Shown here piece by piece: positions 1 to 6,680 of a stretch of 13,828 nucleotides of DNA. This DNA is from Bifidobacterium breve (GTDB lineage: Bacteria; Actinomycetota; Actinomycetes; S36-B12): NCBI GenBank assembly GCA_945900705.1, contig CAMDKJ010000026.1:1-13828 (forward strand), written 5' to 3'. Every line of letters begins with the position of its first letter. Position 1 is the first letter of the stretch. The notes under the pieces are model-generated. The model saw only the letters and a program-made list of their open reading frames with translations. It was not told the origin of the DNA and made no database searches. A program made the position numbers and the translations under genes.

Positions 1-603
1 ACCTCGCTGGTGCTTCCACTCGGGCTATTTTTACTTTGGGTCTGGTTCTTGGTTACTGCTACGACAAACGGGGTTAATCTCACCGATGGGCTTGATGGCT
101 TAGCCATCGGTGCTTCAACGATGACATTTCTCGCATATGTGTTCATAAGTATTTGGCAGTACGGCCAAAACTGTGCCTTTGCTGCGACCTCGACGTGCTA
201 TTCCACTTTGAATCCGCTGGATCTATCAATCGTGGCGGCGTCAGCGGCCGGGGCTTGTTTTGGTTTTTTGTGGTGGAATACCACCCCCGCGCGCATTTTC
301 ATGGGCGATACGGGCTCATTAGCCCTTGGCGGTGGCATCGCAGGATTAGCGGTCCTGTCGAGAACTGAGTTGCTCCTTCCCTTGCTCGCTGGTCTCTTCT
401 TAATCACCGCGTTGTCAGTGATCGGCCAAGTTGGATCTTTTAAGCTCACCGGGCGACGTATCTTGCGCATGGCGCCCTTGCATCATCATTTTGAAATGCT
501 TGGTTGGCCAGAGATTCAGATTGTTGTTCGGTTCTGGATTATCCAAGGGCTTTGCATTGGCGCCGGCCTAACGCTTTTTTACGCTGAATGGGTGCGCGCA
601 TGA
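1..603 (+). CDS. mraY: MraY, phospho-N-acetylmuramoyl-pentapeptide transferase (5'-truncated by window edge)
   Basis: An integral membrane enzyme that transfers phospho-MurNAc-pentapeptide from UDP to undecaprenyl phosphate, making lipid I on the inner face of the membrane. The reading frame is open from base 1, so the start lies outside the window. About 200 C-terminal residues are visible, against roughly 360 for the family. Seen in order: the Asp-rich loop NLTDGLDGLA (about 26 codons in), then NTTPARIFMGDTGSLALGG, which contains the Asp equivalent to E. coli D267, and the histidine loop APLHHHFE. Hydrophobic stretches between these match transmembrane helices. A periplasmic-type loop with two cysteines (NC...TCY) resembles actinobacterial MraY as I remember it. 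The stop codon overlaps the murD start (ATGA, 600-603), which indicates one transcript. Identification is secure; only the missing N-terminus is unknown. Confidence 0.97.
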   Translation, partial: TSLVLPLGLFLLWVWFLVTATTNGVNLTDGLDGLAIGASTMTFLAYVFISIWQYGQNCAFAATSTCYSTLNPLDLSIVAASAAGACFGFLWWNTTPARIFMGDTGSLALGGGIAGLAVLSRTELLLPLLAGLFLITALSVIGQVGSFKLTGRRILRMAPLHHHFEMLGWPEIQIVVRFWIIQGLCIGAGLTLFYAEWVRA

Positions 604-2042
604 TCGCATCCTTGAACCGTGATTCTGATTGGTCCAAGTATCACGTTGTGGTTGCGGGCATCGGTATTGCTGGTTATGCATGTGCAGATGCGTTAATGCA
701 ATTGGGCGCGCGCGTAACAGTTGTTGATAGCGGTGATGGACCTAAGCAACAAGAACGTTCAGAAATCTTGCGCACCCTTGAGGTGAACGTCGAACTTGGA
801 TATGTTGGTGATGTCCCAGCCTGTGATCTGTTAGTGGTTTCGCCTGGTATACGCCCCACACATCAATTGATTACCTCCGCAATTGCGGCTGGCATCTGGG
901 TGTGGGGTGAATTGGAGCTAGCCTGGCGGCTGCGACCTAGTGACTCACCCGCACCGTGGCTGGTAGTTACTGGCACCAACGGTAAAACGACCACCACCAT
1001 GATGTTGGAGTCAATGCTTAGCGCAGGCGGATTCAATGCGGTGGCTGCCGGCAATATCGGCACCTCGCTGGTGGACGTAGTCATGCATGACTCCTATGAG
1101 GTGATTGCGGTAGAGGTGGGCGCACCGCAGTTACCTTTTGTGCATTCAATGAGCCCGCATTCAGCGGTCTGCTTGAACATCGCCGATGATCACCTAGACC
1201 ATTTTGGGTCGAAGGTGGCCTATGTGGCCGCAAAGGCAAAGATTTTTGAGCGCACGCAGGTCGCCGCCGTTTACAACGCCGATGACGTGTCGACGCGGCT
1301 CCTGGTTGAAGAAGCAGATGTAGTTGACGGGTGTCGAGCCATCGGCTTTACGCTCGGGGTTCCGGGGCTATCGATGCTCGGGGTTGTCGACGGGGCTTTA
1401 GTCGACCGTTCATTCATCCCAAATCGCCAAGATACGGCCCAGGAGTTAGCTCTGGTAAGTGATGTGCAACCGAATGCGCCACATAATGTGGCTAACGCGC
1501 TGGCCGCGGCCGCTCTGGCTCGGGCATTTGGGGTGCCGGCAAAGAAAATTCAAGCCGGCCTTCGGGCTTTTGTGCCCGCTGCACACCGCATTGCATATGT
1601 GGCGACGGTGGATGGCGTGGATTTTGTGGATGATTCAAAAGCAACAAATACTCATGCAGCGCTGACCTCCCTGCTGGCATACCCGCAGGTGGTTTGGTTG
1701 GCTGGTGGCATGGCCAAGGGTCAGGAATTCGCCGACCTAGTTCAGCAGTCGCGCGCGCATTTGCGCGCGGTCATTGTCATCGGCGTGGACCGGGCGATTA
1801 TTGCCGAATCGGTGTCACGACACGCCCCGGATGTCCCCCTCTTGAGCATGGATCGGACCGACACTGGTGTTATGCGAGAGGTCGTCAAGGCGGCCATGGG
1901 TTTCGCGAAACCAGGAGATACCGTGCTGCTGGCTCCGGGGTGTGCATCCTGGGATATGTTCACTGATTACGGCCATCGTGGTAATACCTTCGCCGATGCG
2001 GTGCACGAGATGGTGGCGGTAAGCGCCGGTGATCAGCGGTGA
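600..2042 (+). CDS. murD: MurD, UDP-N-acetylmuramoyl-L-alanine--D-glutamate ligase
   Basis: A cytoplasmic ATP-dependent ligase that adds D-Glu to UDP-MurNAc-L-Ala. With the start at 600 it has 480 residues, a normal family length. The N-terminal Rossmann-like domain begins VVVAGIGIAGYACADAL. The P-loop GTNGKTTTT is at about residues 125-133, NIADDHLDHFGS at about 194-204 (it carries the conserved His), and the lysine of AAKAKIF near 212 fits the carbamylated Lys. DDSKATNTHA and GCASWDMFTDYGHRGNTF lie in the C-terminal domain. I chose ATG 600 because it forms an ATGA overlap with the mraY stop; an in-frame ATG at 588 adds four residues, and neither has a clear ribosome binding site. Oddity: the usual VELSSFQL motif reads VEVGAPQL (bases 1110-1133). 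Identification is secure; the start is moderately sure. Confidence 0.96.
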   Translation: MIASLNRDSDWSKYHVVVAGIGIAGYACADALMQLGARVTVVDSGDGPKQQERSEILRTLEVNVELGYVGDVPACDLLVVSPGIRPTHQLITSAIAAGIWVWGELELAWRLRPSDSPAPWLVVTGTNGKTTTTMMLESMLSAGGFNAVAAGNIGTSLVDVVMHDSYEVIAVEVGAPQLPFVHSMSPHSAVCLNIADDHLDHFGSKVAYVAAKAKIFERTQVAAVYNADDVSTRLLVEEADVVDGCRAIGFTLGVPGLSMLGVVDGALVDRSFIPNRQDTAQELALVSDVQPNAPHNVANALAAAALARAFGVPAKKIQAGLRAFVPAAHRIAYVATVDGVDFVDDSKATNTHAALTSLLAYPQVVWLAGGMAKGQEFADLVQQSRAHLRAVIVIGVDRAIIAESVSRHAPDVPLLSMDRTDTGVMREVVKAAMGFAKPGDTVLLAPGCASWDMFTDYGHRGNTFADAVHEMVAVSAGDQR

Positions 2043-2079
2043 CCGCAATCGATCATGGCGGTGATCAGACCACCGCTGA
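2033..2079 (+). repeat. Inverted repeat enclosing the ftsW start codon
   Basis: The arm TCAGCGGTG (2033-2041) is perfectly complementary to CACCGCTGA (2071-2079), with 29 bases between them. The 5' arm contains the GTG start of ftsW (2039-2041) and most of the murD stop (2040-2042). A competing local hairpin, GCGGTG (2058-2063) with CACCGC (2071-2076) and a 7-base loop, uses the same 3' arm. A 10-base direct repeat, CGGTGATCAG, occurs at 2027-2036 and 2059-2068. A role in coupling ftsW translation to murD termination is inference only; chance in coding DNA is possible. Confidence 0.4.
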
Positions 2080-3271
2080 CCGTGAGATTTTGGACCGGCG
2101 GCTTTCGGGCCGGATCAAAGTGCTACTTGCCCACCCGCTCAGTACTTATTACCTGCTCATCGGCGCCTCGATGTTGCTGCTCGTTCTCGGTGTGATCATG
2201 GTGTTGTCGGCATCAAGTATTGAAAGTTTTCGGGTATTTGGATCGGCGTATACCTTGGCTCAGCGGCAGGCGATGTTTGCGGTAATAGGCGTGATCGTCA
2301 TGATATTCGCGGCCCGTACCGCCATAGTGTTCTGGCGGAAAATTTCGTGGCTCCTGCTCTTCGTTACGTTGCTATTGCTAATCGCTGTGTTGTTTATTGG
2401 CGTTGAGGTTGCCGGGCAACGTAACTGGATAGATCTCTTCGGGCCGTTTCGCCTGCAGCCGAGTGAGTTCGCCAAATTTGCATTGATCGTGTGGGGCGCT
2501 GACCTGTTATCCCGCAAGAGCCACCTGCTAAGCAACTGGAAGCACCTTCTCATCCCTTTACTACCGGTTGCCGGCCTCATGATGGTGCTGGTGCTCCTAG
2601 AAGGCGACTTCGGCAACGCATTCATGCTGGCGGCCATCACCTGCGGCATGCTCTTTGCAATTGGTGCCCCACTTCGGCTCTTTGCGCTTTTTGCCGGGCT
2701 GGGCGCATTAGGTGTTTGGCTCCTAACCATCGCTGCGCCTTATCGGATGGACAGATTCTCGGCCTGGCTAAGCCCGGGGAATGATCGCTTGGGCGCGGAC
2801 TGGCAGGTGACTCAAGGCCAATACGCCCTAGGTACCGGTGGTTTCTGGGGGGTGGGCCTTGGCGCCAGCCGCGAGAAATGGGGGGCTTTGCCCGAAGCCC
2901 ACACCGATTTTATTTTCCCGGTTATTGGCGAAGAACTTGGATTAGTTGGCACTTTGGCCGTGCTTGGGCTATTCGCGATCTTGGCGTTTGCGATCTTCCG
3001 ACTCAGCCGGACTACCAGCGACGCGTTTGTGCGCGTGGCGGCTGCCGGAGTTGGATCATGGATCGTGGTTCAGGCCATCTTGAATATTGGCTCGGTCCTG
3101 GGCCTACTGCCCATAACTGGGGTGCCGCTACCACTCGTCTCATACGGAGGTTCCTCACTGCTACCGATACTCGCAGCCATCGGCATGCTCCTTGCCTTCA
3201 CTCGTCAAGAACCTGCAGCCAGAACTGCGCTTCGTCGCAAGTCAACGGCAATGTCACTGCGACGAAGGTAG
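2039..3271 (+). CDS. ftsW: FtsW, septal peptidoglycan polymerase (SEDS family)
   Basis: A SEDS-family glycosyltransferase that polymerises lipid II at the division septum together with a class B penicillin-binding protein. It has 410 residues. A charged cytoplasmic tail of about 35 residues is followed by roughly ten hydrophobic helices. Family signatures seen: GQRNWIDLFGPFRLQPSEFAKFAL (about 126-149), the PEAHTDFIFPVIGEELGLVG loop (about 285-304) with Asp290 as the candidate catalytic residue by analogy with RodA, and PLPLVSYGGSSLL (about 363-375). The C-terminus is basic (RRKSTAMSLRRR). The GTG start overlaps the murD stop as GTGA. FtsW is preferred over RodA because of its place between murD and murG. 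The start codon lies inside an inverted repeat. Confidence 0.96.
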   Translation: MTAIDHGGDQTTADREILDRRLSGRIKVLLAHPLSTYYLLIGASMLLLVLGVIMVLSASSIESFRVFGSAYTLAQRQAMFAVIGVIVMIFAARTAIVFWRKISWLLLFVTLLLLIAVLFIGVEVAGQRNWIDLFGPFRLQPSEFAKFALIVWGADLLSRKSHLLSNWKHLLIPLLPVAGLMMVLVLLEGDFGNAFMLAAITCGMLFAIGAPLRLFALFAGLGALGVWLLTIAAPYRMDRFSAWLSPGNDRLGADWQVTQGQYALGTGGFWGVGLGASREKWGALPEAHTDFIFPVIGEELGLVGTLAVLGLFAILAFAIFRLSRTTSDAFVRVAAAGVGSWIVVQAILNIGSVLGLLPITGVPLPLVSYGGSSLLPILAAIGMLLAFTRQEPAARTALRRKSTAMSLRRR

Positions 3272-3274
3272 CTA

Positions 3275-4372
3275 ATGTCTGCGCTCCCGCTGCGCGTCGT
3301 ACTCGCCGCCGGTGGCACCGCCGGTCATATCGAGCCGGCACTTAATCTTGCTGATGAACTAATTGCACTTGATCCGAATACCGTCATTACCGTGATCGGA
3401 AGCGATCGGGGTCTTGAGTCAACTTTGGTACCGGCTCGGGGCTATCCGCTGCGCAGTGTGCCGGCGGTCCCAATGCCAAGGCGGGCCGGTTTGGATATGT
3501 TGCTGGTTTGGCCAAGGCAACGGGCGGCAAAACGCCTAGCGAAGGCCCATTTACGCGATTTGAAGGCCGATGTCGTGGTGGGATTCGGCGGTTACGCAGC
3601 ACTACCCACTTATCTTGCAGCCCGCGAGCTGCGAATCCCGGTGGTGATTCATGAAGCAAATGCCCGGGCTGGACTAGCCAATCGGGTTGCCGCGCGGTTC
3701 ACCTCGCTGGTTTATGTCCGTGTGCCAGGTTCGTTGCCGGCAGCAAAAGTTATGGGCCTACCTTTACGACCTGAAATAGCCGGCTCACAACAAGCCGATT
3801 CGAAGTCGGAAGCATTTGCAAATTTTGGCTTGGGCTTAAGCCAACCGGTACTTTTGGTTTTTGGCGGCTCGCAGGGTGCGCAGCACTTAAATGAGGCACT
3901 AGCCGGAGCGCTACCGCACCTTTTAGCTGCCGGTATTCAGGTACTTCACGCCTATGGTTCGCGGAACCTAGCGCCGGAGGCTTCACCGGGATATGTGCCA
4001 ATTCCTTACATCAATCGGATGGATCTAGCGTACGCGGCTGCTGACCTTGCAGTGACTCGCGCGGGGGCAATGACCTGCGCTGAGCTGACCGCGGTCGGAC
4101 TGCCAGCAATCTATGTGCCGCTACCTATCGGCAATGGTGAACAGCGGCTCAATGCCTTGCCAATTGTTGATGCAGGTGGTGGGCTCTTGGTATCCGATGC
4201 GGACTGCACTGCGGGGTGGCTGACGGCGATGGTGCCACCGCTCATGCACGACTTTGGCAGATTAACCGCTATGGGAGCAGCAGCGGCAGGCTTGGGCGAC
4301 CGCGGTGCTGGTCGGCAATTCGCCGAAGTCATTTTGCAAGTCGCACAGGCAAGTAAAGGAGAGCAAAAATGA
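3275..4372 (+). CDS. murG: MurG, lipid II-forming GlcNAc transferase
   Basis: A peripheral membrane GT-B glycosyltransferase that moves GlcNAc from UDP-GlcNAc to lipid I, giving lipid II. It has 365 residues, normal for the family. The N-terminal acceptor domain has the glycine loop AAGGTAGHIEPA (about 11-22, with the conserved His18), VVGFGGYAALPT (about 101-112) and VIHEANARAGLANR (about 124-137). The C-terminal donor domain has VFGGSQGAQHLNEAL (about 195-209), TRAGAMTCAEL (about 261-271), where a Glu contacts the UDP ribose in known structures, and GNGEQRLNA (about 286-294). The ATG is 3 bases after the ftsW stop, with GAAGG (3264-3268) as ribosome binding site. Start and identity are both well supported. 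Confidence 0.97.
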   Translation: MSALPLRVVLAAGGTAGHIEPALNLADELIALDPNTVITVIGSDRGLESTLVPARGYPLRSVPAVPMPRRAGLDMLLVWPRQRAAKRLAKAHLRDLKADVVVGFGGYAALPTYLAARELRIPVVIHEANARAGLANRVAARFTSLVYVRVPGSLPAAKVMGLPLRPEIAGSQQADSKSEAFANFGLGLSQPVLLVFGGSQGAQHLNEALAGALPHLLAAGIQVLHAYGSRNLAPEASPGYVPIPYINRMDLAYAAADLAVTRAGAMTCAELTAVGLPAIYVPLPIGNGEQRLNALPIVDAGGGLLVSDADCTAGWLTAMVPPLMHDFGRLTAMGAAAAGLGDRGAGRQFAEVILQVAQASKGEQK

Positions 4373-5772
4373 CGGCTCCGCAGGCCGTTGCCGGCCTTGG
4401 CCGGGTGCACATTGTTGGCATCGGAGGTGCCGGCATGTCAGGTATTGCGCGCATCATGGTGGCACAAGGTATGGAAGTTTCGGGCAGTGATGCCAGGGAC
4501 TCACGTCGGCTGCAAGCCTTGCAGGCGATTGGCGTTCGAACTCACGTTGGCCATGATGCAAAGTTAGTAGCCGGCATCGACACCCTGGTTTACTCAACAG
4601 CAATCCCACCCGAGAATCCCGAGCGGTCAGCCGCAGAGTCCAATGGGATTCGCGTCCTCACTCGAGCCGATGCCCTCGCATATGTCATGCGAGGTAGCCG
4701 GACGGTTGCGGTGTCAGGTGCACACGGTAAAACTACGACCACGTCGATGCTGACCGTGGCGCTTCAGCACTGCGGAGCAGATCCGTCATTTGCTATCGGC
4801 AGTGAGTTAAACGAGTCGGGCTCAAATGCGCACCTCGGCAGTGGCGACATTTTTGTGGTCGAGGCCGATGAGAGCGACGGTACGTTCCTAAAGCTTGGCC
4901 CGAGCGCGGCGATTGTCACCAATGTTGAGGCAGACCACCTGAACTACTGGGGGAATTTTGAGGCTATTGAGCAGGCTTTCGTTGATTTCGCATTGCAGGT
5001 CAGCACTCGATCCGGATTCATCGTGGTTTGTGTCGATGACGAGGGAGGGGCCCGGTTAGTAGGTCAAGCTCGTGCCATGGGTGTTGATGTTCGCACCTAC
5101 GGGCAATCACCAGACGCCGATTTCAGGGTGACCGGCGCCGCTCTGGTGGGCCGCGGATGGCACTTCAATATCGAATTCGCCGGCGAAGTTATCGGCCAAA
5201 TTCAATTGCAAGTTCCGGGCCTACACAATGCCCTCAACGCAACGGCCGCTTTCGCCACGGCGGTTGGTTTAGGTTTTGATCCTGAATTGGTCCAGGTGGG
5301 TCTGGGTGGTTTTAGTGGCACCCGCCGCCGATTTGATTTCAAAGGTGAAGTTGGTGGGGTCAGAGTTTTTGATGATTATGCCCATCACCCAACCGAGATT
5401 GCGGCCACCTTGACCGCCGCTCGCGATGTCGCTGGGGCGGGCCGGCTGATTGTGGCATTTCAGGCCCACCACTACTACCGAACGGCGATGTATTTGAAGG
5501 AGTTTGGCGCGGCGCTCGGCTTGGCAGACGAGGTGGTCGTGCTTGAAGTCTTTGCACCTGGCGAAACCCCAATTCCGGGGGTCAGCGGTCAGACTATGGC
5601 GGCTCAGGTGCCGCTGGATCCAACAAATGTGGTGTTTGAACCTTCGTGGTCCGCGGTGGCCGGTCAGTTGGCTGCACGTGCGAACTCAGGTGATGTAATC
5701 ATGACATTGGGCGCCGGTGATATTGGGATGATCGGGTTGGAGATCTTGGATATCTTGCGGGAGCGGGGATGA
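4369..5772 (+). CDS. murC: MurC, UDP-N-acetylmuramate--L-alanine ligase
   Basis: A cytoplasmic ATP-dependent ligase that adds L-Ala to UDP-MurNAc, the first peptide step of wall precursor synthesis. It has 467 residues, normal length. The N-terminal UDP-binding domain starts VHIVGIGGAGMSGIA (about 13-27). The P-loop is GAHGKTTTT (about 117-125), the metal and substrate region EADESDGTF (about 165-173) and VEADHLNYWG (about 186-195), and the C-terminal domain has FDDYAHHPTEIAAT (about 334-347) and APGETPIPGVSG. The start is ATG 4369 in an ATGA overlap with murG, with a strong AAAGGAG site (4355-4361) seven bases upstream. The usual QPHRY(T/S)RT motif reads QAHHYYRT (5461-5484). Here murC sits between murG and ftsQ, as in many Actinobacteria. 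Confidence 0.97.
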   Translation: MTAPQAVAGLGRVHIVGIGGAGMSGIARIMVAQGMEVSGSDARDSRRLQALQAIGVRTHVGHDAKLVAGIDTLVYSTAIPPENPERSAAESNGIRVLTRADALAYVMRGSRTVAVSGAHGKTTTTSMLTVALQHCGADPSFAIGSELNESGSNAHLGSGDIFVVEADESDGTFLKLGPSAAIVTNVEADHLNYWGNFEAIEQAFVDFALQVSTRSGFIVVCVDDEGGARLVGQARAMGVDVRTYGQSPDADFRVTGAALVGRGWHFNIEFAGEVIGQIQLQVPGLHNALNATAAFATAVGLGFDPELVQVGLGGFSGTRRRFDFKGEVGGVRVFDDYAHHPTEIAATLTAARDVAGAGRLIVAFQAHHYYRTAMYLKEFGAALGLADEVVVLEVFAPGETPIPGVSGQTMAAQVPLDPTNVVFEPSWSAVAGQLAARANSGDVIMTLGAGDIGMIGLEILDILRERG

Positions 5773-6476
5773 GCGCTCCAGTAATTCCACTTGATGTGCA
5801 GGCTCGTGAAACTAAACCGCGCCGGCGCTGGCGTGGCTTAGTTTTTGTGATGTTGGCGTTGCTTGCTACAGCAGCTATTTGGCTGGTTTGGTTTTCATCG
5901 GTTTTTGTTGTTCGTGATGTTCGAGTAATTGGTGTCACCGGGAGCCCGGCCGCCACGGTGCTGGCCAGTGCCGCAGTGCCCCTTGGGGTACCAATGGCTC
6001 GCCTTGATGCGGGTGGGGCAACAGCCCGCATCATGTTGTTGCCGTGGGTGGGTTCGGTTGAAGTGCGCCGGGGTTGGCCAAGTGATGTCATCCTGGCGGT
6101 AGTTCCTCGGATCGCGATTGCTACCCAACTTGGTACCGGTCGCGGGGTTGATTCAAGTGGTCTGGCATTTGATGCACCCGGGCCACTTGCGGAAAATTTG
6201 CCAGCCATCGACGCAGATGGGGTTGGGTTAGTTGCAGCGGTCACCGTTTGGCAGTCCTTGCCGGCACCACTGCTCGCGAAAGTTGTGGGTATTTCGGCCA
6301 GCACTCGTGATGATGTTGAGCTGGTTTTAAAGTCTGGGGCCAAGGTGCTCTGGGGGAGTGCCGAGCAGGGCGGACTGAAGGCCCAAGTGCTGGCAGCACT
6401 GCTGCAGCGGCGGGCCGGCGTCTATGACGTTTCAGCCCCGGAGCTGCCAACCACCCAGCAGGAAAAGGCCGGATAG
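5769..6476 (+). CDS. ftsQ: FtsQ, divisome membrane protein with POTRA domain
   Basis: A bitopic membrane protein that links the Z-ring to the septal wall enzymes. It has 235 residues. A short basic cytoplasmic tail (KPRRRWRG, about 16-23) precedes one transmembrane helix (about 24-43). A POTRA domain follows (about 48-115), beginning VFVVRDVRVIGVTG, and then the extracytoplasmic FtsQ domain, ending with WGSAEQGGLKAQVLAALLQ and YDVSAPELPTT, which is typical of actinobacterial FtsQ. The protein is on the short side for actinobacterial FtsQ, mainly because its cytoplasmic tail is short. The ATG overlaps the murC stop (ATGA), with GGGAG (5759-5763) as ribosome binding site. It is the last gene of the coupled mraY-ftsQ block; the 204-base gap to ftsZ follows. 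Confidence 0.94.
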   Translation: MSAPVIPLDVQARETKPRRRWRGLVFVMLALLATAAIWLVWFSSVFVVRDVRVIGVTGSPAATVLASAAVPLGVPMARLDAGGATARIMLLPWVGSVEVRRGWPSDVILAVVPRIAIATQLGTGRGVDSSGLAFDAPGPLAENLPAIDADGVGLVAAVTVWQSLPAPLLAKVVGISASTRDDVELVLKSGAKVLWGSAEQGGLKAQVLAALLQRRAGVYDVSAPELPTTQQEKAG

Positions 6477-6487
6477 CAATAAATTTC

Positions 6488-6518
6488 GCGGATTTATAGG
6501 GGGTTTTTGCTGATCCGC
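6488..6518 (+). repeat. Weak inverted repeat just after ftsQ
   Basis: GCGGAT (6488-6493) pairs with ATCCGC (6513-6518) across a 19-base loop. An alternative, mutually exclusive pairing is TTTTGC (6505-6510) with GCAAAA (6517-6522). Neither is followed by a T-run, so this is not a standard intrinsic terminator. It may be a weak attenuating or 3'-end structure after ftsQ, or chance. Confidence 0.25.
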
Positions 6519-6529
6519 AAAAGAAATCA

Positions 6530-6572
6530 CCCCCCCACCTTGCGCAACACCCGTCCCACCCTCTACCCTCCC
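6530..6572 (-). other. C-rich tract; G-quadruplex motif on the - strand upstream of ftsZ
   Basis: On the + strand there is a seven-C run at 6530-6536, then five CCC runs at 6550-6552, 6555-6557, 6559-6561, 6566-6568 and 6570-6572. Read on the - strand, the five GGG runs are separated by loops of 1, 4, 1 and 2 bases. This satisfies the usual four-run G-quadruplex rule with one run to spare. The - strand is the template strand for any transcript entering ftsZ from ftsQ. The motif is visible directly; folding and function are untested. Confidence 0.5.
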
Positions 6573-6595
6573 GCCGATTGTAGGTAGGCCGAAAA

Positions 6596-6618
6596 CTCAC
6601 CCTGAACTTGAGGTTGAG
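6596..6618. promoter_or_regulatory. Imperfect palindrome upstream of ftsZ (candidate operator)
   Basis: The left arm CTCACCCTGAA (6596-6606) and the right arm TTGAGGTTGAG (6608-6618) are inverted copies matching at 9 of 11 positions around C6607. The right arm contains a possible -35 hexamer (TTGAGG). A dyad of this length in the only long intergenic region, just before ftsZ, looks like a binding site for a dimeric regulator. The regulator is unknown. A second, separate inverted repeat follows at 6637-6658. Confidence 0.4.
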
Positions 6619-6636
6619 ACTCGGCAAGGTTAGGCA
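6608..6636 (+). promoter_or_regulatory. Possible ftsZ promoter (weak)
   Basis: TTGAGG (6608-6613) and TAGGCA (6631-6636) are 17 bases apart, which fits vegetative sigma-factor spacing. The -10 box is poor, since it lacks the final T of TANNNT. The support is partly contextual: in Streptomyces, ftsZ has its own promoters in the ftsQ-ftsZ gap. Other start points in this gap are possible. Confidence 0.25.
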
Positions 6637-6658
6637 GTTCGAGGTCACCGCCTTGAAC
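6637..6658 (+). repeat. Inverted repeat (8-bp hairpin) in the ftsZ leader
   Basis: GTTCGAGG (6637-6644) and CCTTGAAC (6651-6658) pair over eight positions, one of them G-T, around the 6-base loop TCACCG. It lies just upstream of the ftsZ ribosome binding site (GAAGGGA, 6665-6671). It could be an RNA hairpin or a second operator half-pair; its TCGAGGT resembles the TTGAGGT of the upstream palindrome, 31 bases away. Confidence 0.35.
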
Positions 6659-6680
6659 ATGACTGAAGGGAAGAGACGCC

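Noticed and set aside
1061..1070. ACCTCGCTGG recurring near 1, 1062 and 3701
   Set aside because: Each copy lies in a different coding context (MraY, MurD, MurG) and encodes a common Thr-Ser-Leu. No flanking similarity, so it looks like codon-usage coincidence.
2260..2730. 156-residue open frame on the - strand inside ftsW
   Set aside because: Antisense to conserved SEDS motifs; no family resemblance and no independent promoter or ribosome binding site.
5699..6343. 214-residue open frame on the - strand across ftsQ
   Set aside because: It lies antisense to a convincing ftsQ, matches no family I recognise, is Thr/Ser/Ala/Pro/Arg-rich as expected from reading a GC-biased gene backwards, and has no clear ribosome binding site.
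6488..6540. Intrinsic terminator after ftsQ
   Set aside because: The stem is only six base pairs with a 19-base loop and is followed by AAAAGAAATC rather than a T-run. It is kept only as a weak inverted repeat.
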